Shown here: positions 8,378 to 17,233 of the stretch, piece after piece
Layout: each line of letters opens with the position of its first letter
Position numbering within the stretch: position 1 is the stretch's first letter
NCBI GenBank assembly: GCA_947630845.1
Contig: CANRJB010000003.1
Coordinates: 1-64,000, forward strand
Reading direction: 5' to 3'
From: an uncultured Clostridia bacterium
GTDB taxonomy: Bacteria > Bacillota > Clostridia > Oscillospirales > Ruminococcaceae
DNA: 64,000 nt
Translations under genes and position numbers: made by a program
Notes under the pieces: generated by a model
What the model saw: the letters and a program-made list of their open reading frames with translations, nothing else
Databases searched by the model: none
Told to the model about the DNA's origin: nothing

Positions 8378-9262
8378 TCAGCGGCGGGTGAAAACATCCG
8401 AAGAAGCGGCAGTTGTGACTGTTGTAGTTTCAGAAACGGCAGCAGCAGTACCTTCTTCTGTGGCAGCAGTTGTTTCAGCAGGAAGAACATCCGGAGTATC
8501 TGAAAGATTGACCGTATTTCCGATAATATCCCTACCGATCCCCGTGTAGCGGTCAATGGTGTACCACTCAGATGCGACTTCATACCCGTCAGACATCGTT
8601 TCATAGAGCTGGATCACAATGAACTCATCGTAATCGATCCACACATAGCTTCCGTCTGCATGGTTGCCGCTTTCCTGCTCATACAATGCGATCGCCCGTT
8701 CCGACAGTACGGAATTGGGATAGAACCGAAACTCTGCATAGGGGTCATCCGACAGACGTGAAAAGCTGCCAACACCATTGTCCCAGATCACATTGGCAGT
8801 ATTTTCATCAAACCAGCAGACATCCGCACTCTGCACGGTTTCTCCGATGTGGAATATTGCCTTGTCCGTGCCCTGCATCTCATAGGTAAAGGGCGTTTCT
8901 GTGCCGTCATCCTGTGACAGGTATCTGCCTGTCCCGTCACCGTAGAAGAAGTAATATTGTTCGCTGTCGTCCTCCTGTCTGCACAGATAGACCGCTGTGC
9001 CGAAATCATCGGGCGAATCAACGAGATTGTGCGGAACCTCTCCGCTGCTTTCATTTGATGGTGATTTTGTGCTTGTATTTTCCAGCATCTTGTCAATTTC
9101 TTCCTGCGAAAGTGTTTCGGGCGGAGCATACGCTTCCGATGCGATGGTTTCCGTAGTCGTCTCTGTCGGAAAGGACTCTTCCCAGCCAGTCCCCTCATCA
9201 CATCCGGTACAGAACATGGCGAGCATTCCGCCTAACAATACCAGCATTGCTGTTTTTTTCAT
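8378..9262 (-). CDS. Lipoprotein of unknown function
   Basis: 294 residues. A classic lipoprotein signal (MKKTAMLVLLGG... with lipobox FCTGC, Cys21) predicts attachment to the outer face of the membrane. A Thr/Ser/Glu-rich linker (~25-70) leads to a domain (~80-250) rich in Asp, Gly and aromatic residues (YYFFYGDGTGRYLSQDDGTETPF), probably beta-sheet. A Thr/Ala/Ser-rich tail ends the protein. I recognise no enzyme motif. GAGGAAGAG precedes the ATG, and a near-consensus promoter lies 40 bp upstream. It is divergent from the pyridoxal kinase gene. Confidence 0.75.
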   Translation of the reverse strand: MKKTAMLVLLGGMLAMFCTGCDEGTGWEESFPTETTTETIASEAYAPPETLSQEEIDKMLENTSTKSPSNESSGEVPHNLVDSPDDFGTAVYLCRQEDDSEQYYFFYGDGTGRYLSQDDGTETPFTYEMQGTDKAIFHIGETVQSADVCWFDENTANVIWDNGVGSFSRLSDDPYAEFRFYPNSVLSERAIALYEQESGNHADGSYVWIDYDEFIVIQLYETMSDGYEVASEWYTIDRYTGIGRDIIGNTVNLSDTPDVLPAETTAATEEGTAAAVSETTTVTTAASSDVFTRR

Positions 9263-9302
9263 GATCTCTTCCTCCTGTTTAACGGCTTATGCCGATATTA
9301 TT

Positions 9303-9331
9303 ATTATAGCGGATAATCCCGTTTCTGTCAA
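9303..9331 (-). promoter_or_regulatory. Promoter of lipoprotein gene
   Basis: Minus strand TTGACA (9331-9326), 17 nt, TATAAT (9308-9303) with CGC, not TGn, just upstream. It is back to back with the promoter at 9382-9410. Confidence 0.75.
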
Positions 9332-9381
9332 GCAATTTTGTCCGATTGTGTGAAAGACAGTCAAAAACTACAGAAATTCCA

Positions 9382-9410
9382 TTGACTTCACAGGAAGAAT
9401 ATGTTATAAT
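9382..9410 (+). promoter_or_regulatory. Promoter of pyridoxal kinase gene
   Basis: TTGACT (9382-9387), 17 nt, extended TGT-TATAAT (9402-9410). The start site would be near 9417, leaving a ~105-nt leader. Confidence 0.75.
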
Positions 9411-9430
9411 ACATATTGTATATGACGGTA

Positions 9431-9487
9431 TCGCCAAAGCAGGCGTTTCCACCCCATCCAAATTATCACAGATGGATGGGGATAATT
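9431..9487 (+). promoter_or_regulatory. Structured 5' leader with candidate H-type pseudoknot
   Basis: The leader contains a small hairpin (CGCC AAAGCA GGCG, 9432-9445) and an 8-bp perfect stem CCCCATCC (9452-9459) / GGATGGGG (9474-9481). The loop segment AATTATC (9461-9467) is exactly complementary to GATAATT (9481-9487) just beyond the stem, which would form a compact pseudoknot. The ribosome-binding site (9509-9513) lies 22 nt downstream. It resembles a small riboswitch in size and position, but I match it to no known class. Confidence 0.45.
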
Positions 9488-9522
9488 CTGAGCAGAAAAA
9501 TAGAACATGGAGGATGAATTTT

Positions 9523-10362
9523 ATGAATTATGCAAGACTTCTGACTGTACAGGACATTTCCTGTGTCGGGCAGTGTTCCCTGACGGTAGCATTGCCGATC
9601 CTGTCTGCATGCGGAGTGGAGACTTGTATTCTGCCCTCTGCGGTGCTGTCCACCCATACAGCAGGCTTTACGGGCTTCACTGTCCGTGACCTGACGGCGG
9701 ACATGCCTGCCATTGCAGCGCACTGGCAGAAGGAGGGCATCCTGTTTGACGGCATCTATACAGGCTACCTCGGCAGTACCGAGCAGATCGGCTATGTGCA
9801 GGATATGTTCCGTACCCTGCGCAAGGAGGGAGCAAAAACCTTTGTAGATCCGGCAATGGCAGACAATGGTGTGCTGTACGGTGCATTTGACATGACCTAT
9901 GCCAATGCCATGAAACCGCTTTGTTTCGGGGCGGATGTCATTCTGCCGAATCTGACGGAGGCATGCCTGCTGACGGATATGCCTTACCGGGAAGAATATG
10001 ATGAGGAGTATATCACGGAAATAGTGGACAAACTCTGCGCCGCTGGAGCAAAGACCATCATCCTGACCGGCATCGGCTATCAGCCCGGAAAAACGGGCGT
10101 GGTCGTAGTGGACGGCGGCAGGACACAGTACTATGAACACAGAAAGATCGCAAAGGGCTGTCACGGTACAGGGGATGTATATGCATCCGCCTATGTAGGT
10201 GCAGCATTGCAGGGCTTTACGCCTTACGATGCAGCAAAGCTTGCGGCTGATTACACTGTGCGCTGTATCGAGAACACACAGGATGATGCAAGTCATTGGT
10301 ATGGTGTCAAATTTGAGACTGCGATTCCGGAATTGATCGACATGTTCCGGAACAGGGCATGA
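9523..10362 (+). CDS. pdxY: Pyridoxal/pyridoxamine kinase (PdxY-like, ribokinase fold)
   Basis: ATP-dependent phosphorylation of the 5'-OH of B6 vitamers for pyridoxal-phosphate salvage. 279 residues. ATG 9523 lies 9 nt after GGAGG; the ATG at 9514 is too close. Seen: QDISCVGQCSLTVALPIL near the N-terminus; the substrate-lid segment; TGYLGSTEQ; DPAMADNG; LPNLTEACLLT; and the C-terminal anion-hole/catalytic-base motif GCHGTGDVYASAYVGA, where Asp is the catalytic base. Length and motifs fit PdxY/pyridoxamine kinases of Clostridia. The antiporter gene follows 12 nt later, so they are likely cotranscribed. The leader may control expression (see 9431-9487). Confidence 0.9.
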   Translation: MNYARLLTVQDISCVGQCSLTVALPILSACGVETCILPSAVLSTHTAGFTGFTVRDLTADMPAIAAHWQKEGILFDGIYTGYLGSTEQIGYVQDMFRTLRKEGAKTFVDPAMADNGVLYGAFDMTYANAMKPLCFGADVILPNLTEACLLTDMPYREEYDEEYITEIVDKLCAAGAKTIILTGIGYQPGKTGVVVVDGGRTQYYEHRKIAKGCHGTGDVYASAYVGAALQGFTPYDAAKLAADYTVRCIENTQDDASHWYGVKFETAIPELIDMFRNRA

Positions 10363-10374
10363 CGGAGACAGTGC

Positions 10375-11322
10375 ATGATGGAACTGCTATTGCAGATCGG
10401 CTTGCTGATCATTGGTTTTATCTTGCTTGTAAAAGGAGCAGATTTCTTTGTGGACGGCAGCTCAAGTGTTGCAAAACGCCTGAAAGTACCATCTTTGATC
10501 ATCGGTCTGACCATTGTCGCTATGGGTACATCGCTGCCGGAATGTTCGGTCAGCGTGAGTGCTTCCATTGCCGGGCGCAATGAGCTTGCCATTGCCAATG
10601 CGATCGGCTCGAATATTTTCAATCTGATGGTAGTCTGCGGTGCATGCGCACTGTTTTGCCCGCTGATCGTACAGAGATCATTGCTGCTGAGGGAATATCC
10701 GCTTTCAGTCTTTGCGGCTGCGCTGCTGCTGATATTCGGACTGATGGGGAATCAGGTCGGGCATATCGAAGGCGTGATCCTTGTCATCTTTTTTGTGGCA
10801 TTCATGGTCTGGATGGTCATGTCTGCGAAAAAAGCCCGGAATGCCATGACAGAGGACAACGGAGAATATAAGATCATGCCGGTATGGCAGTGCATCCTGT
10901 GTATTGTAGGCGGTGCTGCGGCTATCATCATCGGGGGAGATATGGTTGTGGATTCAGCATCGGCGATTGCCTCTTTCTTCGGTATGTCGGAAAATCTTAT
11001 CGGTCTGACGATCGTGGCATTCGGCACAAGTCTGCCGGAACTGGTGACATCGGTTGTGGCAGCTAAGAAAAAAGAAGTGGACATGGCACTTGGCAATGTC
11101 ATCGGCTCGAATATTTTCAACATTTTCATGGTGCTTGGTATTGCCGGTGCGATCTCTCCGATGACGTTTACAGTGGAGAATGCGGTAGATATTGCCGTAT
11201 TGCTCGGTTTCAGTGCCATTGTATGGATATTCTGCTGGGTGAGCAAAAAGCTGAAACGCTGGCAGGGCGGTGTGATGCTTGCGGCATACGCAGGATATGT
11301 GGTATATGCATGTATGCGATAA
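10375..11322 (+). CDS. Sodium/calcium (cation/proton) antiporter, CaCA family, YrbG-like
   Basis: 315-residue integral membrane exchanger with ten predicted helices. It shows the internal duplication typical of the family: alpha-repeat 1 (IVAMGTSLPECSVSVSASIAG...NAIGSNIFN) and alpha-repeat 2 (IVAFGTSLPELVTSVVAAKKK...NVIGSNIFN). The conserved acidic residues of GTSLPE in each repeat bind the cation. There is no large cytosolic regulatory loop, as usual for bacterial YrbG members. Substrate (Ca2+ or another cation) cannot be fixed from sequence. It lies in a probable operon after pdxY (12-nt gap) and before the nitroreductase (25-nt gap). Confidence 0.93.
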   Translation: MMELLLQIGLLIIGFILLVKGADFFVDGSSSVAKRLKVPSLIIGLTIVAMGTSLPECSVSVSASIAGRNELAIANAIGSNIFNLMVVCGACALFCPLIVQRSLLLREYPLSVFAAALLLIFGLMGNQVGHIEGVILVIFFVAFMVWMVMSAKKARNAMTEDNGEYKIMPVWQCILCIVGGAAAIIIGGDMVVDSASAIASFFGMSENLIGLTIVAFGTSLPELVTSVVAAKKKEVDMALGNVIGSNIFNIFMVLGIAGAISPMTFTVENAVDIAVLLGFSAIVWIFCWVSKKLKRWQGGVMLAAYAGYVVYACMR

Positions 11323-11347
11323 AACCAATCAAACAGGAGGGATTCAC

Positions 11348-11869
11348 ATGAAAGAGACACTGGAAGATCTGAAAACAAGGCGGAGCTGCCGGAAGTACAA
11401 GCCTGACCAGATCACGGAAGAGGAGCTGCAAGCCATCCTTGAAGCAGGGACATATGCTCCCACGGGCATGGGGATGCAAAGTCCCGTTATCGTTGCCGTG
11501 CAGGACAAGGCGGTAAGAGATCAGCTTTCCCGAATCAATGCGGCGATCATGGGGACGGACAGCGATCCGTTCTATGGTGCGCCGACGGTACTGATCGTGC
11601 TTGCAGACCGTTCCCGGAGGACATATGTGGACGACGGCAACATGGTCATCGGCAATCTGCTGAATGCAGCGCATGCTGTGGGCGTGGACTCGTGCTATAT
11701 CTATCGGGCAAGGGAGACATTCCAGACCGAAGAGGGCAAGGAACTGCTCCGTCACTGGGGAATTGAAGGTGATTACGAGGGCATCGGGAATGTCGTTTTA
11801 GGCTATGGACTGCCCGGGGGCGTGAAAGAAGCTGCACCCAGAAAAGACGGATATATCATCAGAGTTTAG
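11348..11869 (+). CDS. Nitroreductase family FMN oxidoreductase
   Basis: 173 residues. ATG 11348 follows CAGGAGGG; an earlier in-frame start (11279) lies inside the antiporter gene. The N-terminal LKTRRSCRKYKPDQI carries the FMN-phosphate binding Arg cluster, followed by EAGTYAPTGMGMQSP and the C-terminal GYGLPGG motif before KDGYIIRV. The protein is probably a dimeric, NAD(P)H-dependent flavoenzyme of the small nitroreductase group; the physiological substrate is unknown. It ends the pdxY-antiporter-nitroreductase operon, and a terminator follows at 11918. Confidence 0.9.
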   Translation: MKETLEDLKTRRSCRKYKPDQITEEELQAILEAGTYAPTGMGMQSPVIVAVQDKAVRDQLSRINAAIMGTDSDPFYGAPTVLIVLADRSRRTYVDDGNMVIGNLLNAAHAVGVDSCYIYRARETFQTEEGKELLRHWGIEGDYEGIGNVVLGYGLPGGVKEAAPRKDGYIIRV

Positions 11870-11917
11870 AACGACAGGAAATGACAGATCGTCATGGATC
11901 GGTATCAGAATCAAAAG

Positions 11918-11954
11918 CCCGGATGCCTGCATAGAGTGTCCGGGAAATTTTTTT
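11918..11954 (+). terminator. Terminator after nitroreductase
   Basis: Stem CCCGGA / TCCGGG with a 15-nt loop followed by AAATTTTTTT. Confidence 0.75.
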
Positions 11955-11964
11955 GGAAAAGCTA

Positions 11965-11993
11965 TTGACAAACCTTTGCATCTGTGCTATAAT
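11965..11993 (+). promoter_or_regulatory. Promoter of metal ATPase gene
   Basis: TTGACA (11965-11970), 17 nt, extended TGC-TATAAT (11985-11993). Near-perfect consensus, as expected for a gene held off by a repressor. Confidence 0.85.
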
Positions 11994-11996
11994 ACA

Positions 11997-12022
11997 ATTG
12001 AACAATCATTCAATTGTTCAAT
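11997..12022 (+). promoter_or_regulatory. Candidate ArsR/SmtB-type operator
   Basis: ATTGAACAAT, 6 nt, ATTGTTCAAT is a perfect 10-bp inverted repeat covering the predicted start site; it nests a second palindrome ATTGAA-N6-TTCAAT. The TGAA-N6-TTCA core matches operators of Zn/Cd-sensing ArsR/SmtB repressors. No such repressor gene is in this window, so it would act in trans. Confidence 0.7.
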
Positions 12023-12042
12023 TATAAAAAGGAAGTGGTGCT

Positions 12043-14202
12043 ATGAAGATCATATATGAAATAGAGAATCTTTGCTGCCCGAACTGTGCCGCAAAGATCG
12101 AAACTGCCATCCGGAAACTGGACGGCATCGAGGAAGCGAATCTCTCCTATCCGACCATGCAGCTCCATGTTACGGCAAACATAGAAGAAGGGCTGCTCGC
12201 ACGCATTCAGACCGCTGCGGACAGTATCGAAGAAGGCGTGCTGTTCCATGAGAGGGGCACGGCTCATGCAAAGGAACATCATCATGACCACGAACACCAT
12301 GAGGATTGCTGCCATGAACATACGCATGAACATACCCACGAACACGAACACATCCATGAACATGGAAATTCCGATATCATTACTCTGATCGCCGGAGGGG
12401 TGCTGTTTTTGCTTGGCATGGCGGCACATTGGCTGTTCACCGATTCTGGCTATGTCTCCATGATACTGCTGCTTGCGGCATACCTTGTCATGGGGTGGGA
12501 GGTGCTGCTCGACTCTGCCAAAAGCATCGGAAAGGGGCAGATTTTTGACGAAAACTTTCTGATGAGCATTGCAACCATCGGCGCACTCTGCATCGGGAGC
12601 TGGGAGGAGGCAGCAGGCGTAATGCTGTTCTTCCGCATCGGGGAGCTGTTTGAACACTTGGCTGTGGAGCGCAGCCGGAAATCTGTCATGGAGGCTGTCA
12701 ATCTCCGTCCGGAGACGGTGCAGCGTCTGCATGACGGCGTAACGGAGACGGTTTCGGCTGAAGAAATTGCAACCGGCGACCGCATTCTTGTGAGGGCAGG
12801 CGACCGTATCCCTCTTGACGGCATCATCCACAAGGGTGAAAGCGCACTGGATACTTCAGCTATGACTGGTGAGTCGATGCCTGTTTCCGTGCAGACCGGT
12901 GACGAAGTGATGTCGGGGTGCATCAATCTGGATGGTGTTCTCGAACTGGAAGTTACGGCAGAGCTGAAAAATTCTATGGTGCAGCGTATTCTTGACAGCG
13001 TGGAGAATGCCGCTGCCGGAAAACCCAGACTTGACCGCTTCATTACCCGTTTTGCGAGAATATACACCCCCATTGTAGTGGCGATCGCACTGGTAACGGC
13101 AGTCGGGATCCCGCTGCTATTCGGCGACTGGGGCAGATGGGTGTACACGGCACTTAATTTTCTGATGATCAGTTGTCCGTGCGCACTGGTGTTAAGCGTG
13201 CCGCTTGCATTCTTTACGGGCATCGGCGCAGGTTCAGTGCGTGGCATCCTCTTTAAGGACGGCATCTCACTGGAAGCACTAAACAGGGTGAAGGCAGTCG
13301 TTATGGATAAGACCGGCACACTCACAAAGGGCAGCTTCTCTGTCACGGAAACAGACGGCGACAAGGAAACACTGCTGCGGTATGCCAGTGCCTGTGAAAG
13401 CTTTTCCACACACCCCACTGCAAAGAGCATCGTTGCCTGTGCGCAGGCACAGAATATCCCCGTCATTCCGGCAGAACAGGTGCAGGAGATCGCCGGAAAG
13501 GGCATCACCGGCACTGTGGACGGCAAGCATATCGCCTGTGGCAATGAAAAGCTGATGGCAGCAGAGGGCGTTGCTGTTCCGGATGTGCAGAAAGCCGGGA
13601 CGTGCGTCTATGTTGCAGCGGACGGCAGCTATCTCGGCATGCTGGTGCTGTCGGATACCCTCAAGCCGGGTGCAGCGGAGACGGTAAAGACAATGAACCG
13701 CAGGGGACTGTATACCGTCATGCTGACAGGCGACAGCCCCGTTCATACCAAAGCTGCTGCGGAGACGCTTGGTATTGCGGAATTTCATGCAGGGCTGCTC
13801 CCCACTGACAAACCTGCTTACATGGAGCAGGTACGCAAGGAACATGGCGCAGTACTCTTTGTGGGTGACGGTATCAACGATGCGCCTGTGCTTTCTGGTG
13901 CGGATGTGGGTGCTGCAATGGGCAGCGGCGCAGATGCGGCAATGGAGGCAGCGGATGTGGTATTGCTTGGCTCTGACCCACAGTCCATCCTTACGGCTGT
14001 TGACATTGCGCAGCGTGTGAACCGAACTGCTATGTTCTGTATCATCTTTGCGCTGACGGTCAAGATCGGCATCATGCTTGCAGGATTTTTGGGATTTGCC
14101 AATATGTGGATGTCGGTCTTTGCCGATACGGGCGTGACGATCCTCTGCGTGATGATCGTACTCTGGCGGATCCATTTCCACTACAGAAGCAAACGAACAT
14201 AA
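12043..14202 (+). CDS. zntA: Zn2+/Cd2+/Pb2+-exporting P1B-2 ATPase
   Basis: 719-residue efflux pump. The N-terminal heavy-metal-associated domain (1-~70) has CCPNC (Cys11, 12, 15), followed by a His/Glu-rich linker (~76-110, repeated HEHTHEH) that probably buffers metal. The ATPase core shows TGES (actuator), the membrane CPC motif (Cys378-Cys380), the phosphorylated Asp422 in DKTGT, HPTAKS in the nucleotide domain, and GDGINDAPVLSGADVG. The last helices carry the Lys (TVKIGIML) and Asp (VFADTGVT) that define the ZntA-type Zn/Cd/Pb subgroup rather than Cu pumps. It is preceded by a consensus promoter and a TTGAACAAT-type operator, so metal induction is likely. Confidence 0.95.
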   Translation: MKIIYEIENLCCPNCAAKIETAIRKLDGIEEANLSYPTMQLHVTANIEEGLLARIQTAADSIEEGVLFHERGTAHAKEHHHDHEHHEDCCHEHTHEHTHEHEHIHEHGNSDIITLIAGGVLFLLGMAAHWLFTDSGYVSMILLLAAYLVMGWEVLLDSAKSIGKGQIFDENFLMSIATIGALCIGSWEEAAGVMLFFRIGELFEHLAVERSRKSVMEAVNLRPETVQRLHDGVTETVSAEEIATGDRILVRAGDRIPLDGIIHKGESALDTSAMTGESMPVSVQTGDEVMSGCINLDGVLELEVTAELKNSMVQRILDSVENAAAGKPRLDRFITRFARIYTPIVVAIALVTAVGIPLLFGDWGRWVYTALNFLMISCPCALVLSVPLAFFTGIGAGSVRGILFKDGISLEALNRVKAVVMDKTGTLTKGSFSVTETDGDKETLLRYASACESFSTHPTAKSIVACAQAQNIPVIPAEQVQEIAGKGITGTVDGKHIACGNEKLMAAEGVAVPDVQKAGTCVYVAADGSYLGMLVLSDTLKPGAAETVKTMNRRGLYTVMLTGDSPVHTKAAAETLGIAEFHAGLLPTDKPAYMEQVRKEHGAVLFVGDGINDAPVLSGADVGAAMGSGADAAMEAADVVLLGSDPQSILTAVDIAQRVNRTAMFCIIFALTVKIGIMLAGFLGFANMWMSVFADTGVTILCVMIVLWRIHFHYRSKRT

Positions 14203-14210
14203 TACACATG

Positions 14211-14248
14211 CACAGCCCCCTGTACCGGTTACGGTGCAGGGGGCTGTG
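14211..14248 (+). terminator. Terminator-like hairpin after zntA
   Basis: A strong stem CACAGCCCCCTG / CAGGGGGCTGTG with an inner CCG/CGG. No T-run follows on either strand, so termination efficiency is uncertain. Confidence 0.5.
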
Positions 14249-14321
14249 GAATGCTCACAAGGAAAAACGATATGATTTACGAAACCTTCATGCATTATTA
14301 ACAATTTATTTATTGAATTTG

Positions 14322-14350
14322 TTGACAGAGTCTAAAAAATATGGTATAAT
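14322..14350 (+). promoter_or_regulatory. Promoter of the diguanylate cyclase operon
   Basis: TTGACA (14322-14327), 17 nt, extended TGG-TATAAT (14342-14350), 36 bp before the ATG. Confidence 0.85.
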
Positions 14351-14385
14351 ATTAACAAAGAATTTGTACAGATCGGAGCATAGAT

Positions 14386-15654
14386 ATGTCGATTCAGAAA
14401 CGTCTTGGCAGGACATTGGCTGCTGTTTCGGTACTCTTTTTGCTCATCAGCTTTCTGGTTTCACTGGTTTGCATCATCGTGCTCAGCCGGAGCTACCGGA
14501 CATCACTTGCAGATGCAGCCGGCGGATTTGCTGCTGTGACCATTGATGCGGATGATGCCCGGAATTACCTCACCGTCCGTGAAGGCGGCGAAGCCTACGA
14601 TGCTGTCCTGCAAAAACTCTGTGCGTATCAGGAAAATAATGAGACTGTCGAACGTATTTCCTTTGTCAGCTTCAGCAATACCGCTGGCAACTATATCTAC
14701 GATACTGCCGGCAGTAAGCTTGGCGACAGACTTGAATATGACAGCTATACGGATTCCGTTCAGGAAGCGCTGCTTGACGGGCATGAGAGCTGGAGCCGCT
14801 ATGTGGGCGGCAGCATCATCCTGTATCGTCCTCTGCGGACGATCGACGACAAGCTTGCCGGTTATCTGATCGTGGAGGTCAGAGATACATTCCGTCTGCC
14901 CTGCATCCTGCTGATCGCAGCGGCATGTCTGGTGCTGTTGGGTGTGGGGATCGCACTGACACTGTTCATGATGCGCCATATGGGACTGCGTGTGTTCCAA
15001 CCGATACAACGTTTTACCGATGCAGCACTGAGCTTTACCGGCGGCAGCAGTACGGAGACTGATCTCACAGAGTTGTTCTCCAACCGAAATGATGAGATCG
15101 GTCGTCTCGGCAGTGCCATCCAGAAAATGTTCATCGATATCAGCAGCGGTGCAGAAAGCCTGAACCAAGCCATCTATGAAGCCAATCACGACGGTATGAC
15201 CGAAGTGCTTAACAAAGGCTGTTATATGACGATGGAGGAGAAATTCCGGAATTGTTCGTCGATCTGCGTGATCTATTTCGATGTCAACAACCTCAAACTG
15301 ATGAACGATACCCTCGGACACGAGCGGGGCGACTTCGTCATAAAGCAGGCGGCAGATTACATCCGCACCTTTCTGACACCGGCGGATTACTGTTTCCGTA
15401 TGGGCGGCGACGAATTTCTCATGGTCATGACAGAATGCAGTTTCCGGGCAATTGATGCCCTCGTGGAACGGCTCGATGGCGACTCGCCATACATCCTCAA
15501 TCCGGGAGAGGAATCGGTTCACTGTGCCCTCTCTTATGGCTATGCCTATGCCAAGGGGGAATACTCCTATGAGGCTCTGCTGGTGGAGGCGGAGGAAAAC
15601 ATGTACATCAAGAAAACTGAACTCAAAAAGCTCATGCAGATGCCTGACCGGTGA
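14386..15654 (+). CDS. Membrane diguanylate cyclase with extracytoplasmic sensor domain
   Basis: 422 residues, predicted to make cyclic di-GMP from two GTP. An N-terminal helix (~12-36) and a second helix (~167-190) enclose a ~130-residue extracytoplasmic domain; a HAMP-like segment (~190-255, FQPIQRFTDAALSF) connects to the GGDEF domain (~262-420). The active site MGGDEF (340-344) is intact, with YFDVNNLKLMNDTLGHERGD upstream carrying metal and guanine contacts. The usual inhibitory RxxD site five residues before GGDEF is absent, so product inhibition may be weak. It begins a three-gene unit; the next start is 12 nt after its stop. Confidence 0.92.
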   Translation: MSIQKRLGRTLAAVSVLFLLISFLVSLVCIIVLSRSYRTSLADAAGGFAAVTIDADDARNYLTVREGGEAYDAVLQKLCAYQENNETVERISFVSFSNTAGNYIYDTAGSKLGDRLEYDSYTDSVQEALLDGHESWSRYVGGSIILYRPLRTIDDKLAGYLIVEVRDTFRLPCILLIAAACLVLLGVGIALTLFMMRHMGLRVFQPIQRFTDAALSFTGGSSTETDLTELFSNRNDEIGRLGSAIQKMFIDISSGAESLNQAIYEANHDGMTEVLNKGCYMTMEEKFRNCSSICVIYFDVNNLKLMNDTLGHERGDFVIKQAADYIRTFLTPADYCFRMGGDEFLMVMTECSFRAIDALVERLDGDSPYILNPGEESVHCALSYGYAYAKGEYSYEALLVEAEENMYIKKTELKKLMQMPDR

Positions 15655-15666
15655 GGGGGAAGTGCT

Positions 15667-17223
15667 TTGAAAAAACGAAAAAAAGGCTCACCCTTTTCTC
15701 GTCTGCGGATGGGACAGAAATTTCTGATAATTGATATTGCGGCACTTGCGGTCATCATCGTGATGCTCTGCATCCTGACGGATGCCATCAGGCGGGATGA
15801 ACAGAACCGCAGAGATATGATCAGTACGATCACTGTTACTTCAGCAGAACAGTGCATGAACACTGCAATTGAGACGGGTGTATCTGTTGCACGGAGTCTG
15901 TACACGAATGCAAAACTCGCTGCCTTCCTGAATACAGAGTATTCGTCCTCCGCAGTGTATTTTGATGCCTATTATCAGTTTCAGCAGGACGAAAATCTGC
16001 CGTTGGCAGAACTCAATATCGTGAAGGACTACACCATATATTCTGCCAATACGACCATTATGAGCGGCGGCAACATCCGCAGTTTAGAGAGTGTCCGGAA
16101 TGCAGGATGGTACCAGACACTGCTGCGCAAGAACAAGTCGATCATCCTCTACTGTGATCCGGACAGCCACGTGCTGTCTCTGATTCGCAAACTGGATTAT
16201 TATGACATGAATGTAGGGGAGTGTATTCTCAAGCTTGATCTGAACACTTCGGCACTGGAAGACTACTGTGATGCACTCGGATTTGACGGGGAGCTGGACA
16301 TTACCTGTGAAGGGGCACTGCTGTACAGCAATGCGGCAGAGAGTATGGAAGAGGTACGGATCAATCAGGATTTCCAGCAGAGTACCAAAAATTACTATAC
16401 CGTTGATATTGAATATTATGCACGGACTGCGCCGCTGTCCATATTCGGACTGCTGACAGGAAACTGGGTGCTGATGGTGCTTCTCGGAGTCACGGTGGTA
16501 CTGATGGTGCTGTTTGCATGGCTGCTTGTCCGTGAACTGCAAAAGCGTATCCGCCGGACAGAAACTCTCTACCAGCAGGAAGGCAATGTGACTGCCCTGC
16601 GTGCGGAGGACAACGGACAGGATGAGATCGGCAGACTCATCCGCATCTGTATTGCGCTTTCCGACAAGGTGTCTCTGAAAACCAATCAGCATCAGCATGT
16701 ACAGGAACAGCTTTCCGACAAACAGGAGAGCTACAACAGACTTTATCAGATCGCCGTCCGGCAGGATGTGCAGCTTTCCATGCAGCGGCTGTATCCGGCA
16801 CTCTGTACGGATAAGGATGTCCATACGCTGTCGGAGGAAATGGCGATCGTCAGAGAAGTGGTGTCTGCCTATCCGGAGAGTGCAGTGGATGTGCCGAAGG
16901 ATGTGCCGGCAGATTTTGATGTACCGGTGTATGCGCTGGCACTTGTTGTGGATGATCTGCTGCGTACCGGCAATGAGGTCGTCTTGTCCTGCACGGAGGA
17001 TACGATCACGCTGCATTGCCAGAATGTTGCCGTACCGCCGCCAGCCCGTATGCTGAAGCTTGGGGCGATTTTTGAAGAAGGAAACATCAGCAGTGAGTAT
17101 TTCTTCCGACCGCAGTATGCGTACAATCCCTATCTTTATCTGAAATACACACTTGATGATCGGGTGCAGGTCTTGATCACAAGAGAAAACGGCTTTTTCA
17201 TGGATCTTACCATTAGCAAATAG
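15667..17223 (+). CDS. Two-helix membrane sensor with degenerate kinase-like C-terminus
   Basis: 518 residues starting at TTG 15667, 6 nt after AGGGGGA, the only well-placed start. Helix 1 (~18-38) and helix 2 (~264-286) flank a large extracytoplasmic domain. Then come a HAMP/coiled-coil region (~290-370: EIGRLIRICIALSD) and a C-terminal domain (~380-518). The topology is that of YesM-type sugar-responsive histidine kinases, but I find no phosphoacceptor-His box and no N, G1 or G2 ATP motifs (LALVVDDLLRTGNEVVLSC sits where the N-box would be). It is therefore likely a non-kinase receptor. The neighbours suggest it senses the bound state of the downstream solute-binding lipoprotein and acts with the upstream cyclase; this is inference. 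Confidence 0.65.
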   Translation: MKKRKKGSPFSRLRMGQKFLIIDIAALAVIIVMLCILTDAIRRDEQNRRDMISTITVTSAEQCMNTAIETGVSVARSLYTNAKLAAFLNTEYSSSAVYFDAYYQFQQDENLPLAELNIVKDYTIYSANTTIMSGGNIRSLESVRNAGWYQTLLRKNKSIILYCDPDSHVLSLIRKLDYYDMNVGECILKLDLNTSALEDYCDALGFDGELDITCEGALLYSNAAESMEEVRINQDFQQSTKNYYTVDIEYYARTAPLSIFGLLTGNWVLMVLLGVTVVLMVLFAWLLVRELQKRIRRTETLYQQEGNVTALRAEDNGQDEIGRLIRICIALSDKVSLKTNQHQHVQEQLSDKQESYNRLYQIAVRQDVQLSMQRLYPALCTDKDVHTLSEEMAIVREVVSAYPESAVDVPKDVPADFDVPVYALALVVDDLLRTGNEVVLSCTEDTITLHCQNVAVPPPARMLKLGAIFEEGNISSEYFFRPQYAYNPYLYLKYTLDDRVQVLITRENGFFMDLTISK

Positions 17224-17233
17224 GAGGTGTGTT

